64,000 nucleotides of DNA, from the NCBI GenBank assembly GCA_008508345.1, contig QNGE01000145.1:97510-161509 (forward strand). Direction: 5' to 3'. The stretch comes from Paragonimus westermani (Eukaryota > Platyhelminthes > Trematoda > Plagiorchiida > Troglotrematidae). The translations under genes and the position numbers were made by a program. A model generated the notes under the pieces. It saw only the letters and a list, made by a program, of their open reading frames with translations. It did no database searches and was not told the origin of the DNA. Below are positions 35,710 through 49,900 of this stretch, piece after piece. Every line of letters begins with the position of its first letter. Position 1 is the stretch's first letter.

Positions 35710-36504
35710 CGTGAGTTTACAAGTTTCTGATAGTTGGGAACAGTGGTGCTGTTGTTTGTAGCTCGGATTGGTGGTTTTGGTATTGATATGTTCGCTGAGC
35801 TTGGCATTTAGGTTGCAAACGTTTCATCACCAAGCGAGGTGACATCATCAGAGCGGGTTTCAGCGTATAGATTTGAGCGTGGACAATTCCACGACTGCCG
35901 ATAATCCACTTCTGGCATTTATGCATATGAGAAGATGCATAGAATTGTAGCTGACCGATTGGGGCGCATTGCCGGTGAACACAACAACAATGAGAATCAC
36001 CTAACGATCGAACAGTGATAACTCAGTACACGGGTCAGGCAGTTAAAACAAGCAAGAAAACGAGCACACAGTTGCATAACAAGACAGAACGGTCATGGTG
36101 TGAATCAGTTAACAAATCGTCTCGAATTAAGTTACTCAAAGATACTTGTGTTGTGTATCGAGAACTAAGACGACACAAAGACTATTTATTCGGGAAAATA
36201 GTGCACGGGTTACACGTCTCAGCCGGACTACGAACGAGAACACCCATTTGCACATAACACTGGTCTCAGGACGTCTCGGTCGCTATGACTGCCAATGCAC
36301 AGTTCCTCCGTGTAGGAAGAGACATTCCATGCAATGCTGCCCCCCAATGATCCTTCCCGTATCTCTCCCGTATTTGTCCCGCGGCCATTTCGAATCATGA
36401 TGTCACCTCACTTTTGAATAGTAGTGGTGTGAGTAATATAGTGCAACCGTCCGTCCTCACTACACTAATACACTAAAATGTATGTTTAAAATAACGGCTA
36501 AAAA

Positions 36505-36885
36505 TTGTGTGCAGATCGTATCCATCGTCGTGCTTGTTACCATAGCAACCGCGATGGTTTACAAGTTTTCTTTGTTTACACAAATCCGGTATTAGAGAGT
36601 GGATACTGTTTGCTTCTTCTGTAGATATCAGTGTTTCTCTGAGACCTTTACTGAGCACTCATGTTATTTTAAAAATAAATGAGATCACTTGTTCAAAGTC
36701 GACTATGTATCCATTGTTTATTAGGTGCTCCGAGACTGCACTGTTGTCAGATGTGGCGGTACCATCACTAGGGGATTTGGGGCAATACTCAATGATGCGT
36801 GTTGGTAATTGTTTTGTTGTGTGTCCCATATACCTAGCACTACAAGCGCAAATGAACGGATCTATGGGGCAAATGACTGAGACTT
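36505..36885 (-). pseudogene. Penelope-like GIY-YIG endonuclease, second subfamily
   Basis: On the - strand from 36885: ICACSARYMGHTTKQLPTRI (GIY-YIG core with YMG and following polar residues), EYCPKSPSDG, NSAVSEHLINNGYIVD, a TGA near 36662, then ETLISTEEANSIHSLIPD with the C-terminal Glu, and LCKQRK. The order and spacing match the domain at 3410-3763, but the sequence is clearly different, so it is a distinct subfamily. One in-frame stop; no RT is visible upstream. Confidence 0.7.
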
Positions 36886-39800
36886 GTAAAGTAGCTTAAC
36901 CTTAATTCGCTAAATGCTGTTTGACTGAGTTCTCGTGGTTAAGCACGAAGAAGTTTTTGGGCAAGCTACATCTAGATATGTCGATAAGCATTGTCTTAGG
37001 ATTCCAAACGTCTGTTATTCTACAAACAGGACTGTGAGGAAGACAGTATTCTTTAGAACCGTACTGCACTTAAGCAGGACCATACGTTCTTTCATGTACC
37101 GAGTAATGAAAGATTCTGGATAACCACTTTTCTGCTACCATTTTCAGATTCCACTTTCTCCAGTTCCCTCTACAGCTTCGGAACACCCTATACTAGAAAG
37201 ACAACAGATTCTAAATACCAGTGGCTTTGGAATGCAGGAAGGTGGCAAAATACACTCAACACCGAACTAGTCCTACTCAAGGAGGTAGGTGTTTGCACAA
37301 AGTGAATGTTGAAGGACCGGGTGACTTTGGTGAAACACTGAGTTTCGTTCGTCCGATTCATCAGTAGAGCAGAGGGGTAAGTGTAGCAAGTATAAACCTA
37401 CTAATCATATACAACAGGTGCGTTGTAAGGAGAACGGCAATGAGATGTCACACATGGTTGTAAATTCACGATCAGCTTCACGGGGATGACGCTGAGTGTT
37501 CCAGTGCCCTTCAGTGCTCAATGAAGCGTTCGTTACTGCTTGATTAGCAAAGCCTCCACGAACGTAGGCAGCTTCGGTTTTCAACCGTGTGACAACAGAG
37601 TAAATGGGGCAAAGGGGCCAACCAAGTGTCCTGTATCCTAAAAGTGTATAGTAATCGAGGACGCCGGGTTCCTAGAGCTCACTACGTCAGTATATTCGAT
37701 AACCACTTGGGATATGTTTCACTATCCGTTATCATGAACCCCGTTGTTACAAACCAAATTAGAAAGTTCACTGTAATGTTATTCAGTCGAAACTCGAAGC
37801 TGCCGGCATTCACGAAAGTTATGCTGGATAGACTGCGTCGCCGACCGCGGCCTACAAAAGTATGCGAAAAGTTAACACAACGTAACGTTTGTCTGTTTAC
37901 TCTATTGATGGGTCGCAGTGAGGAGGAGTAAACAGCCGCAAAACCCGTCTTAAACTAACTTCTTCAATGCCATAGAATTAGTGTGATTACGGGGCCATGT
38001 AATATAAACAGGGTCTCAGCAACGAAGTCGAAGTCGCCCTTGGATGAAGTTGTCCGATAAATCCTGGCAGTTAAGTCATGGGTGTTGAATTAAGCTTAAA
38101 GCGCTGGGTACCCTTAATTCAGTTCATCAGAGCAGCAAGAAGACAAACGTTGTGGGATGTTAACATTTCGATTTAACCCATCAGCCGCATACTAAATACA
38201 AATAGAATATATAGCAAAAGGGTGTGACAACAAAAGCTGAACAGGTCGAATTTCGGGTCAGAAAGCTGCTAACAGGGGAGGTAGACAGTGTGAACCATTA
38301 ACTTTCGCACAAACGACACTGGCTTTCTTTGTTTGAATAACAGTTTCATTGGTGGCCAGAATTTTGGGGTTTGGATGCCGTAACAACACACTTAAATGCC
38401 AGACAAAATCAAATATCTATCGTTGGTTACTGACAAATTGTGAGTAGCGTAAGCAATTCTTCGGAACAATTCGCCTTCTTACCCTCTGTTCACATTTGTC
38501 TAATTAATGACGCGGAGATAATGGGATGATCTGAAACATTGAGTTCTTTTCAGAAACCTTGTCGGTGTGAAAAGAAGACGTGTGATTATCTAACTTCGTC
38601 TACTGTCATCTTTCACAAACGTAAAACATGCAGGCTATATACAACATAAAAACAGACAGGCAGGTTGTGAACAGACGTACATGCACACCAAGTATAATGC
38701 CATTACACCATGGCAACCCGATAGGTTGCTACCGGAAATCTAGTTTCAGCTGGAGTCACAATCTCTCGAATGAAATCGATGGTCATCAGCCACCTATTGT
38801 AATAATCCAATGGTTTGTCCGTCATTCACCGTTAGCCTACTGCAACCATCATACGCTTTGGCGCGTGAATGGTAATATCAGCATATAACCAGCTTCGAAA
38901 AGGCCACATATTTACAGAGCTAACTATCATTGTCATGCACTAGTGTTCTTGCGCAAAAGTCCGAGTGGTACGCATGTGTTTTTTGTCAGGCAGTGCGGTT
39001 ATTCTTGCATTTAATGTTCATTTCATCCAAATGATTTTGAAATTGAGCTCCTGTACGACTGGGTACCGTAAACTGGTCAGAAGAAAGACATTCAACACGT
39101 TCACCGGAAAGCCAGTGAGAAGGCCACTGGCCCGTGATTTGTAAGTTACGACCCCGTGGTTTGAAATTCTTAATCTGTACGCATTTGATTCCGAACGACT
39201 CCGCAGTGTCTTAATTTTTATATAGTTTTTCTTTAGCATAGGTCCTAATGACTGGTTATAATCGACGAGGTTATGACAAAAAGCTACACACTATATGTCC
39301 TCAGAAGTTTCCCAGATAACAATTCTTTTCTTGCAAATTTAACTAACAGTGGAATTACCTTCTGTCTGAAGTTGTTAGATTATCCCGATGGGGTCATTTC
39401 ATAACGGTGTTAGATTCCCAGTTGTTTAAAATATTGTTGCAGTCATATTTTTTCCTATTCTTGGTACTTGGCACATTTTACAGGAACGGTGTTCCGTTCT
39501 GTTTTCAGTTATTGTCATCCAGACCAATGGACGTCCTGTGGATATTGCGATAGATAAACGGACTTAATCCGGACGATTGGTGTGTCCACTCGCGAACCTG
39601 TGTATCATTCACGGGAATGACTGAAAACCATACCAAAATATCACCATAAAAATGTGAAAATTTAGGACGAATGCAGGAATACGTGTGTTTTGCGAACACA
39701 ATGTTTGATAGAAATTGCTGTCTGATCGGCAAGAGGTTATCAAAGTTTTTGCACCTGCTTACCCTGTCTCTTTGATGACAGAGCTATTTTGGGCGGACAG

Positions 39801-40970
39801 TGGGAAGATTCACAGTGGACACATGTGCTCCTACCGTCCGTAATGGACTGTCGAGATAGCTCCGCTAACCCTACCTGTGTCCAATTCATCCGTACACATA
39901 TAATAAACTCTAATGGACGAACAATGGGACGGTTGCATGAATGCATACGTGAGTGCTGTCCGATGTTCGTGTTCGTGCGGACGATGGGGTCAATGAATTA
40001 TGTGAGCAGTATTCAGTCTGGTTTTTATCATTTGTACAGTGAACTGGAAAGCACTTTTAAAAATGACCTATCAGGTGACGCGCAAAGGCAGTTTGACAAT
40101 TTATACTGAAGATTACCAAGCGGGTCGGAACACGCCTAGGTTATCTCGTGCGGCGGTCTAGACGTTAGAGCAGAAGTGACTGTAGCCGTCGACCCCATCA
40201 TCAAACGCATTCACTGAATTGACCATTTTCCTTGTTTCACCTACTATTAACCGTTTGTGAGTATGTCACCGAACAAGAATGGACACAGGTTTACGGCGCG
40301 CATCCAGCACGGATCAGACAGGTGTATTATGCTTTGTACACATCGGTCCCGCTCAGAGTGTTAGCTCCTTCAAACCGCCACGGTGATTAAGACAACATTT
40401 GCTGCTACTATTGCTTTCTCGGTAAAAATCGTTTATTTGAAGTTGGATGAATATGGGTCAATTGTTCGTTAATCTGTTTTTCAGTCTATCCTGAGTATGA
40501 ATGTAGTTGGTTCAGCCGATTGCGAAAGCGTCAGTAGTTTCTGAGTTCTGCGGGGTATCCAGTGAAGGTAATCTCAACAACTAATTGTGGGGCTAAAGTA
40601 AGGCGGTAGGAATGCTAAAGGTAAGCAGTAAACATCTGGAGATGACTCGAAAAAGCTTACTGAAGAGATAGGGTATTATAATCCGGAAATAAAAATGGCG
40701 CGAAAGTACCCGTTTAATCATAGAAGACCATAGCGACGAACAGCTGTTTCCGATAATCCTTCATCAGATAAATAAACTTATAAATGTTTAACAGGATTAA
40801 CTCAATATAACGAAAAATTCCATTGGTCCTCATGGTAGGATACAGAATTCAAAATTAATTGGTTAAGCCATTCAGACAACGAGTATGTGATAAACGGTTT
40901 AGAGATCCGTTCACAGGCCACAAAAGTCGAGGATGACGTTAGTGATGTGATCTTTGGCCACAGCAACTGC
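36886..40970. other. No recognisable gene
   Basis: Several frames of 80-106 codons (37626-37931, 38628-38888, 39789-40109) lack known domains or convincing splice borders. Confidence 0.4.
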
Positions 40971-40975
40971 AGAGT

Positions 40976-41285
40976 TTATAAGATCTTCCGAGAACACGCA
41001 ATCGGACTGCATAATCGAATAGCCATCAATTCCTCAGTGGCTGTCATTCGTTGTCTGGCCAGTTTGGGGGGGGGATTGGCTGGAATTTTGTAAACTATGC
41101 GAAAAGGCTGTTTTGGATCAATGCAATGGTTCGTATCGGCAAGATGTGTAATTAGTGAGTTGCCAATGGTTTCGACCAAACTCATCCACAGCCAGGCAGG
41201 ATGGTGTTTATTTCTTATGCAATTGGACAAACTCGTAGTCGCCGGGTCTATATATTCTGCTGTACAACAACATGAGGAAGATTAA
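40976..41285 (-). pseudogene. Penelope-like GIY-YIG endonuclease
   Basis: On the - strand from 41285: CCCTAEYID (degraded YIG), LSNCIRNKHHPAWLW, NSLITHLADTNHCID, FRIVYKI, then ATEELMAIRLCSPIAC as the C-terminal block with conserved Glu. The frame is open for 84 codons (41230-40979). It is closer to the copies at 7940 and 63400 than to those at 3395 and 22120. Confidence 0.7.
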
Positions 41286-41289
41286 TCGA

Positions 41290-44200
41290 GCAGAGAATGG
41301 TTGAGGACGATCAATTTTGGCTTTCGTATTCACAATAATTGTGGCAGATTTTGCACACCGCATGTCACGCACCTCAATGTTTTCTCTACTGACGACTGCT
41401 TTCTGTTGTCTAACCGGTATGATGAAAGCTCTTCGATGAAGTCAAAACGTTGTAAAATCTAGAGCTGTTTTGGTGCCAACTGGTTGTGACCTGACGCAGT
41501 TTTCCTTATTGTCAGTATTGAGTCGCTCCTCCTAGATCAGGACTCACTATGCGACCTATCTAGCCCTCAACTGGACCCGTCACAGTTCAGTTGGTGGTGG
41601 ACCACTCTAGTCCATTCACGTGGGCTTCACCAAGGCATATTATGTGTACATCTGTATCCGACAGACATCCTGCTTTCCTACCGACGTACTGTTATACAAG
41701 TCAGAGTATATCCAACACAAATGTTTTGGGATGTGATGAAAGAAAGGTAAGATTTGAGGATTGTCTATGAACCACATCTTACCAATCCGTAACCCGAATC
41801 CTATAGACCGTTCGTATGCCCACTTTTCTATCCAAAGTACCTAACTGAAGTTGTGCTTCGTTAATCAGCTGTCAGTGTCCTACTTGATTGCCAAGTTTTC
41901 AGCCTTTGTCAGTTCGCTTGTCAACGACAGTGGAATTCTAGTGAACGTGATGGATCAACAAAGGTCACACACAATCTAACGCAAAACGGTGACTGGACGC
42001 ATGAACGGTACTCATCCATGGACGGATGGGAAATGGCTATGGAGATGCTAGTAACAAAAATAATTGCTTTGTACACTGTGGGCCTAGAAAACTGAGATAA
42101 ATCAGAGCGAACACGTTGAGATCTGCATATAGTTTACGTGTTTGAACCGTATGAGCTGAGCGTTACAAACAGTCTTCCCAGCTTTTTTGAAACTGAACCA
42201 AAGGCAGTTTCTTTAGTGCCAGAGTGAACGGGCGGTTTTCAGACCGAGGTTTTTCTATCTGCACTGTGTCACAAGGTTTTGTACTAGGACCATTGTTTCT
42301 CGTTCTGTTAGTGCTTGGAATTTCACGGTCTATTAGCACTCCGTTAATAATGTAGGCTGATGACTGAACTGTGGCATATGGTGCATACAGTGCGACTGAT
42401 AGTGGAAAGCTGTGGAACGATTTCAGAGTGGTACAGTGCCAATGGGCTACAATCAACCAGTTCCTGGTGTAGAGTCTAAACCTGATCTACTGCCCATTCG
42501 ACATCCGGGTTCCACGGCGTACTTTTTCAGAATCGAAAACTAGGTACCATTATGTGCAAGTAGTCTTAGGCTGTTTCCCAACCGTGCGCCAGTGACCAGG
42601 AACGGCAGCTCAGTTCTTTGGTTACCCACCAGACTATTTGGATGGTTTCATTCGGTGTTTGGCTGTCTTGTTCAGGTCGATGGTACAGTCAGTCTTGAAC
42701 CCAATATTTAAATATACTGTCCTCAAGTCATGAACAAAAGTATACTTAAGGAGAAGTTACAAAGCTGATCTACAAAACGGGTCGCGACAGTACTTCCTCA
42801 ACCTTATTATAGGTTACGTAAAATTGGAATTTCCCAACGCGCCACCTAAAGTCCAGAGGAGAATTAATTGTGGTGGTAGGATATTCTATCATTCCCAACA
42901 TCCCCTACAATATATACCTATGCTTGGTAAGTCATCTAAGGGGTAACTCGCTCAAAGTGTAATATCAAATGACTCATCTGATCTGCACAAAACACTGTTT
43001 TAGTGTACGTGTGTACCTGTTCTGAAGAAAGCTACCAAATTATGTTGTAAACACATCATCGGCAGTTGAAATCAATTTGGGATCTGACTTGATGTTCATA
43101 TTCAGGATGCCCAGTTCAGTCTTCAGACAACTTGATCACTAAAATCACTGTGTTAGAGCAAACGCACATTCAACCCATCACCGTTGATGTGGACTATCTG
43201 TTGTCTGTCGTATGCTGTAAGGCGGTTGTTTCACGTTTTACAAGTAGTTACTGGGTTTCCAACACATTTCCTAGTGTTTGACCTTCTCACTTGCAGTCTT
43301 CATATTGCTAACCATTTAAACTTGAAAGAATTTATCGATTTGCCTGGTCTCTTCAAACCGTTCAACACACTCAACTGTACATAAGCTACTTCCTCAGCTT
43401 CCTCTAATCTGTAACATTTTTTATGAATCTTAGGAAACTTTCCTCATGTCAATGTCTACAGTCGAACTACGGCTAACTAGCTCTCGATGACTGAATTAAT
43501 CCCAGAGAATCATATGATCTACAAATCATAACAAAAACTAGGCCTGTGTACCAAAACCGTTGGAAAACTTACTAAGATTGCAATAACCCTCATTCTACTG
43601 CAGAATCTGAGAACGCAGTAGGATCTCTATTGAGATAATAACAACCTTCTGTACAAAAAAATACTCCAATCGGAGTTACTGAATGAAAAGAACAACATCA
43701 ATTCAAGCGCTTTTACACAACTTACATAGGAACACTGTATCCTTTAAACCCAATGAAAAAGTAAGAATCAATAAATACTTTTATTTCTGTAGTTCATTGA
43801 TTGTCGCTTCATTCACTCAACAAAGGTGACTGCACTAGGTTCAAAAAAGGTTAGAATGGTGCTATTCACATAGTTGAGCTGCCAACGTTACACGGCAAAA
43901 TGTTCTGTCAGTCAGGCGTTTTTTTATGTTAAACTGAAACACTTACAGTTGCGAAATCAAATATTTTCTTCCAATCAATAACAAGCCACCACTTCGACAA
44001 ACAAGAAAACGTGCATTCGTAAAATCTTGTTCACGCAGTCAACTCTACATTTACTCCGGTCAGAAATCTAAGTACAGGACCATTTTTTTCGGGTGTTCTG
44101 CGACTGGCCTTAACTGTGGGGTAGAGAGGAAATAAACTAATCTTGCTCCTTAGGTTTGATAACAGAACAATAACTATTGGCTGGTGTAATTGCAACAAAC

Positions 44201-46714
44201 AAACTGTTCGTCCTACCACAATACTTCTGTGGAAAACCTTTTGGTGGACGAAGGCAGGTCTTGCGAAAAGTTCCTGATGGGCTAATTCTTTTTATCGGCA
44301 GGATTTGTAACAGCATTATATTATACGGGTTCTCTTATGCCATAACGCGGTCATCAGCCTCAAAACGGTACTATCAAGCAAGGGGCGAACACAACTTAAT
44401 AAGATTTCACAGCAGCCAAAATATGGTCCCATAATCCAGAAACTTTTCTTCACAGAGTCCACAACTGCACACATTTTGACGCCCAATTTATTGGTTTGTT
44501 AGGACTATTCAGACGCAACAGTCGTTCATCGAAATTAAGCACAGTTCAAGGGAAATGTACGGGAACTTCCACCTAGGACCACTTTTTTCATGGTCAAATA
44601 GCTGTTTTTTTTATCTGGCAAACCCTTCTCTTATTCGTGATACTTTTGAGGACAGTTGCTCCAAATGGTTAACGCCACAAAGTAATCCAGCCACGGGCTT
44701 CTAGATCCTCCTGTGCCGGGTTATACATCTCGCTAGTGTTATAACATTTCGAAGGACTTTTATCGCCAGTAGTATCATATCGTCAGTAACCAGCTCGCAA
44801 GCATTGTGGGCATAATGAATGATTAACTTGAATACGTTCGTTATAGGTGTTCTGTTCATTGACAGGATTGTGTCATCGATAGCCAGTCCCCACGGTGTCG
44901 GTCACGGGCTGCCTGAACTTGATTGTAGACCACTCTCAATCAAACTGCGAGAACATAAGTGGTCGATTTCCGCTTATGCGCACAGTCAACAAGCCTGTGC
45001 AGTTCTCGAGCACCCAGGAGCAGGATGCTGATGTTCTCAAGAAAGTGATTCAAACCAACACCAGAAGGTCCTCGTCAGTATAAAATTTTGGTGGCACCTA
45101 TCAAAGATAAACAATTTGGGTGGTTGTGCTTTGAACTGGAAAAAATCACAAAGATTATTACTCTAGGAAAAGTCAGCAACATCAAGGGCGCTGGGACGAA
45201 ATTGCACGGCTTTGCGCTAGACAGGCCGACGAAATGAAGGCAAAAAAGCGAAATGGTTTTTCCACTGTCAAGGATTATTGACACTGTTTATCACCACGTT
45301 ACCCAACGAATCACATGTTGGCCAGATTTTGTTCACTTTAGGACTGATTGCTAATTGTAGTAAGAGTGCACTGGCAAGGTGAATAGTTTTGTAATTTTCA
45401 GGAAATATTTCCACTGTATATAAGAGCGGTTTGAATAGCACACAGCAATTAGCTATCTCATAAAATTCGATTGGACTATTGTCTTTAAACCGTACAACAT
45501 GTAACGGGCACGATGCACATTCCTGTTATGTCCTGCTTAAGCTCTACCTTCGAGTGGGTTCAGACAAACCCGTCTATTATTTGGGATTGGTCGATAGGTA
45601 GTTTCGGATACCATAGTGACGTACACAAGATTTCACATACAAATATTGTAAGCAAGTGGGTATTGTGAGGGTCTTCGTGATCAATACCTGAACTAGTCTT
45701 GATTTTGTTGACTGCCATGACTAGACCATATTCTGCATAGAGTATCTTGATTGGTTGTTTCCAAGCAGCCTTGATCATCCTCTCAACAGCATGTTCTCTG
45801 ACAACTATTTTCTCAAATGAACGTATGCTTTCAGTATATTTGTTCTAATGATCAATACAACCCTGAGGAGAATCTGCGGAAAGCTGATACTATTATACCC
45901 ACATAAGGGCTGCTTTTGGCCATAGAAATCTTGTTTATTTTCACCTGATACATGGCACAGATATATCGCTGTTTACGCTGTTTCGTTCGCGAGACACGCG
46001 GTTCGTGAAGAGACGACTTTAGGATGTGGAAGCTTGAGCGTTTGGGTGCCAATGTTTCAGCAAAATACAATCACGGTAAGGTTCTCACGGTTCAGGGTCG
46101 CAGTGCCCACTGCTACAATTCATGATTTGACTATAGAAGATGCTCAACAAACTGTAACGCCGGGTAGGGTGTTAATGTCTGAGTGCGTCGATCTCATCCA
46201 AAACGTCGAATCATTGTTGATCATACTGACAGATGCTGATAGACTTCAAAGGCGAACCAGTCTGGAAGTGGTTAAACCAGAAGAATTGCATGAGGAAATT
46301 AATATGAATACAATGTATGAAATGGCATGCCGAATACTATGAGCACAAAATGCCAATGCTGCTAATTACTACTTAATTGTTGGATATCACTAAGTGCTCG
46401 GCAATGATCGATAATGTCGCTATGCCCGCAGTGAAAAAACCGAGGTGATCAGCAATGCAGAAAAATCTGTGGAATCCCGTTTAGTAGAGAAACTCGTCGA
46501 TTTACATATTGTGAATAAATAGCAGTGTGATTTTGGTCCTGTGTACCTGCGTCTTTATGGCTATTCCATAACAGTAGCGAACATTGGTTACATTTGCCTT
46601 AAGCAGCGGATCTTCGTTTGGTCGAGCTGTCCTGAATTGTCGCCGTCATTGTTCTGTTCATTGGCTCCATATCAATAGTACAATTTGCTGATAACATCCT
46701 GTCAACTGATTGGT
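41290..46714. other. No recognisable gene
   Basis: No long frames and no repeat matches. The frame 46034-46342 (102 codons, acidic, MSVWVPMF start) is the most protein-like in composition, but I do not recognise it. Confidence 0.4.
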
Positions 46715-46715
46715 C

Positions 46716-46719
46716 GTTG
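46716..46719 (+). repeat. 4-bp target duplication, left (GTTG)
   Basis: GTTG directly before the 5' LTR, matching 51139-51142 directly after the 3' LTR. Confidence 0.65.
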
Positions 46720-46981
46720 TGTTGTATAACAGGCGACATTCAGGAACAAAAGGACAAGCCCCGAACACGACGGACACGAAGAGACTATCGGAACGGTGTG
46801 TACATGCTGTGTGAGAACGTTCACCAAGGCGAATGACAACGTACTGTCACCCAATGTATGTGAAGGCATGTCTGTTGTGCAAATGAGTGTACGCATTTGT
46901 GGTTTAGTTTTTGACATGACTTGCACGGAAGTTTGCACAACAAACGAACTTGCTGGCCAAGCGTCTTTTGCGCACACAACA
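46720..46981 (+). repeat. 5' LTR (262 bp)
   Basis: Starts TGTTGT and ends ACAACA, the short inverted ends expected of an LTR. It lacks a 51-bp segment present in the 3' LTR, lost between two ACAGGC hexamers. It has one extra T in a T-run near 46911. Confidence 0.9.
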
Positions 46982-49900
46982 ACTGGTGCCGTGACGAGCG
47001 CGAGGAGGAAGATTCCCTGGCCACAGCCGCTCGAAGATGGAGACGTCCGGACGTTCCTGGAGGACTTGGAGGACGTGGCCGGAGTGGTCGGAGTCCACAC
47101 CGACCGTGGGAAGCTGGCTACCCCGCGGACGCTGGTGGCTGCGTTTGACAGCCCGGCCGACCGCCAGGAGGCCATGCGGCGGTTCAAGGCGGCCAGGCTT
47201 GGACAAGGAGCGGACCCGTCCGTGATTGCCGCCACTCTTCAAGGTTTGCTGGACAGGGCTCTGCCAGGATTGAATCAAGAATCACGACGACAGTTGTTAA
47301 CGGAACAGTTTATTGAAGGTCTCCCGATGGCGCTTCGCGACCAAGTCCGTATTGCCCATGTCGCCCGGCCGATGGACCTTGACGATCTGGCGAAGGTGAC
47401 ACGGGAGTTGGCAGTAATGTCCGTGGCCTCAGTGGATTCAAACAGCAATACGGACAAGAAGACATTGGAGGTAATGCAGAAGGCAATGGAGCAACTCGCA
47501 GCGGATGTAGCTGCCCTGAAAACAGCAGCACGGAAGAACGATCAACCAGGAGGCTGCTTCATCTGTGGAAAAAAAGGACATTGGAAGAAGGATTGCCCAA
47601 TCCGGCGGTCTCAGAGGTCTAAAAATAAAGTGTTTCGTGATTGTTCTTTTTGTTGGGCGGGTCGACTAGTAATGGGAGCGATTGAGAAGGGGGCCGTACA
47701 TACAAGGGTTGAAGTTGATGGAGAGGTAGAACAGTGTTTAGTCGATACAGGGGCAGCTATTTCGTTGATTGCTCGTGCCGAAAAGCAAAACCTAGAACCG
47801 ACATCCATGATGATCAAGACGGTTGGAGGTCATAGTCTACTGGTTGACGGTGTGAAAGAATGTGGGGTACGTATCGGCGGCCATATCGTAAAGCACCGTT
47901 TCATTGTGTCCCCAGAAACCAGGCAAACGATACTCGGAGCCGATTTCCTCGCTGCAACAGATGCCGTGATTGACTTGAAGCTCAAGAAGTTGTCAACCAA
48001 GTATGGCTCCCTGACGCTCATAGGACAGCGAAAGGATAGCGTCAACCAAGTACGCAAGGTTAAAACCCCCAGTTGCACAGCCCCCCTGCTCCAGTCCACG
48101 GTCGAGAAATACGCGGAAGTATTTACGACTGACGATGATCCGTACGGATTTTGCAACTGGATTGCCCATGAAATACCAACAACCGGAACATTTCGACCTC
48201 ACGGGCCCCGCAGGATACCGGTTCATCTTGAGGAGGAATTGAGGAGACAAATACAGAACATGCTGAGCGAGGATGTTATCGAAGAAGCCAACAGTCCGTA
48301 CAACTCGCCTGTTCTCCTGGTGAAGAAGTCCAACGGGAAGTACCGCTTTTGTGTGGATTTTAGACGGCTGAATGAGGTAACACAGAATACAGTCGTACCA
48401 ATACCGTCCGTCGCTGATATTTTTGACAAGCTACAGCAGGCGAAATTGTTCACAGTTTTGGACTTACGCTCCGGATACTGGCAAGTACCAATTAAACCCA
48501 CAGATCGTGAGAAGACCGCATTCACGGTAGGCGAAAAACAGTATCAGTTCAAGCGCATGCCGTTTGGCCTATCCGGGGCACCGTTCACATTTCGGCGCCT
48601 GATGGTTCAGCTGGTAAAACGACTGGATAATGTGGCGGTATACGGAGATGATATCGTAATATACAGCAACACGGAATCGGAACATGCTGCCCATATAGAT
48701 GCTGTCTTGAATCGCATTAAGAACTCAGGACTGCGGATCAATGCTGATAAGTCACAGCTCGGACGATCATCGGTGGTGTTACTGGGACACAAGGTGGGTC
48801 AAGGTGAAATCAAGCCTCTCCCGGAGAAAATACTGACAATTAGAGAGGCCGTGGCTCCGAATTCCAAACGAACCCTGAGACAATTTTTGGGTCAAGCGGG
48901 GTACTACAGTCGGTTCGTGAAAAATTTTCACTCCATTGCATCGCCATTGTACGAACTCCTTCGAAAAGACAAGAAATTTGAATGGACCGACGATGCCCAG
49001 AGGGCGTTCAAGCGAGTGCAACAAGCGATGAACGAGCAACAACTGACGTTGAAACTACCGAACACAAAAGAAACGTTCATCGTAGCAACAGATGCCAGTG
49101 ACCGTGGCATTGGGGCAGTACTCAAGCAAAAGGAAGGAGTAATCGAGTATGCCAGCAGAGTCCTGACTCCAACGGAGCAGAAATATTCGACTATTGAAAA
49201 GGAATGTTTGGCAATCGTCTGGGCACTGGACAAGTGGAGGCCATACCTGTTGGGTCAACAGTTCCACGTGGAGACGGATCACAAACCCCTGGAATGGATC
49301 ATGACTGCGAGGGACCCGAGAGGCAAATTAGCCCGATGGGCATTACGTTTACAGGAATATGACTTCACGATCAACCATGTGCCTGGTTTGAGCAATTGCG
49401 TCGCGGATTTTCTTTCTCGACCACAAGTAGACGACGAACTCCCCAAAGTGACCGTTGGAGTCAACGGCTTAATAATGGAGCAGGACCCACAAACGCTAGT
49501 ACGCCTACAACGTCAAGATAAGGTCCTCCGGAAAGTGATTGAAGCTCTGGCAAGAGGCGTGAGAATCCCCACAAATACTAAGGATGAGGAGCTGAAAATA
49601 ATCGCATCCCAATGGAAAAGAGTTGGCTTAAACAGTGCAGGCGTATTGACATGGCAGCGTGGCGTTGGGCACCCGTGCGTGGTAGTCATCCCGAGACAAC
49701 TGAGGAGGAAAGTGGTGGCAGACTGCCATGAAATGGCACACACCGGATGCACTAGGACGTACGATCTGTTGCAACAAAGAGCATATTGGCCGAAAATGAA
49801 AGAGGATGTGACAACTTACGTGCTTGCATGCCAACAGTGTCAGTTACTGAAAAGCGACAATCGGGGAGCCCAACAGCCCTTACAACCAATACCAGTCTCC

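Noticed and set aside
46034..46342. Candidate host gene next to the gypsy element
   Set aside because: It is one open frame without recognised domain, splice partners or repeats; not enough to call a gene.
46702..47278. Long - strand frames (up to 177 codons) over the gypsy gag region
   Set aside because: They are shadows of the GC-rich gag frame on the + strand with no known domain.
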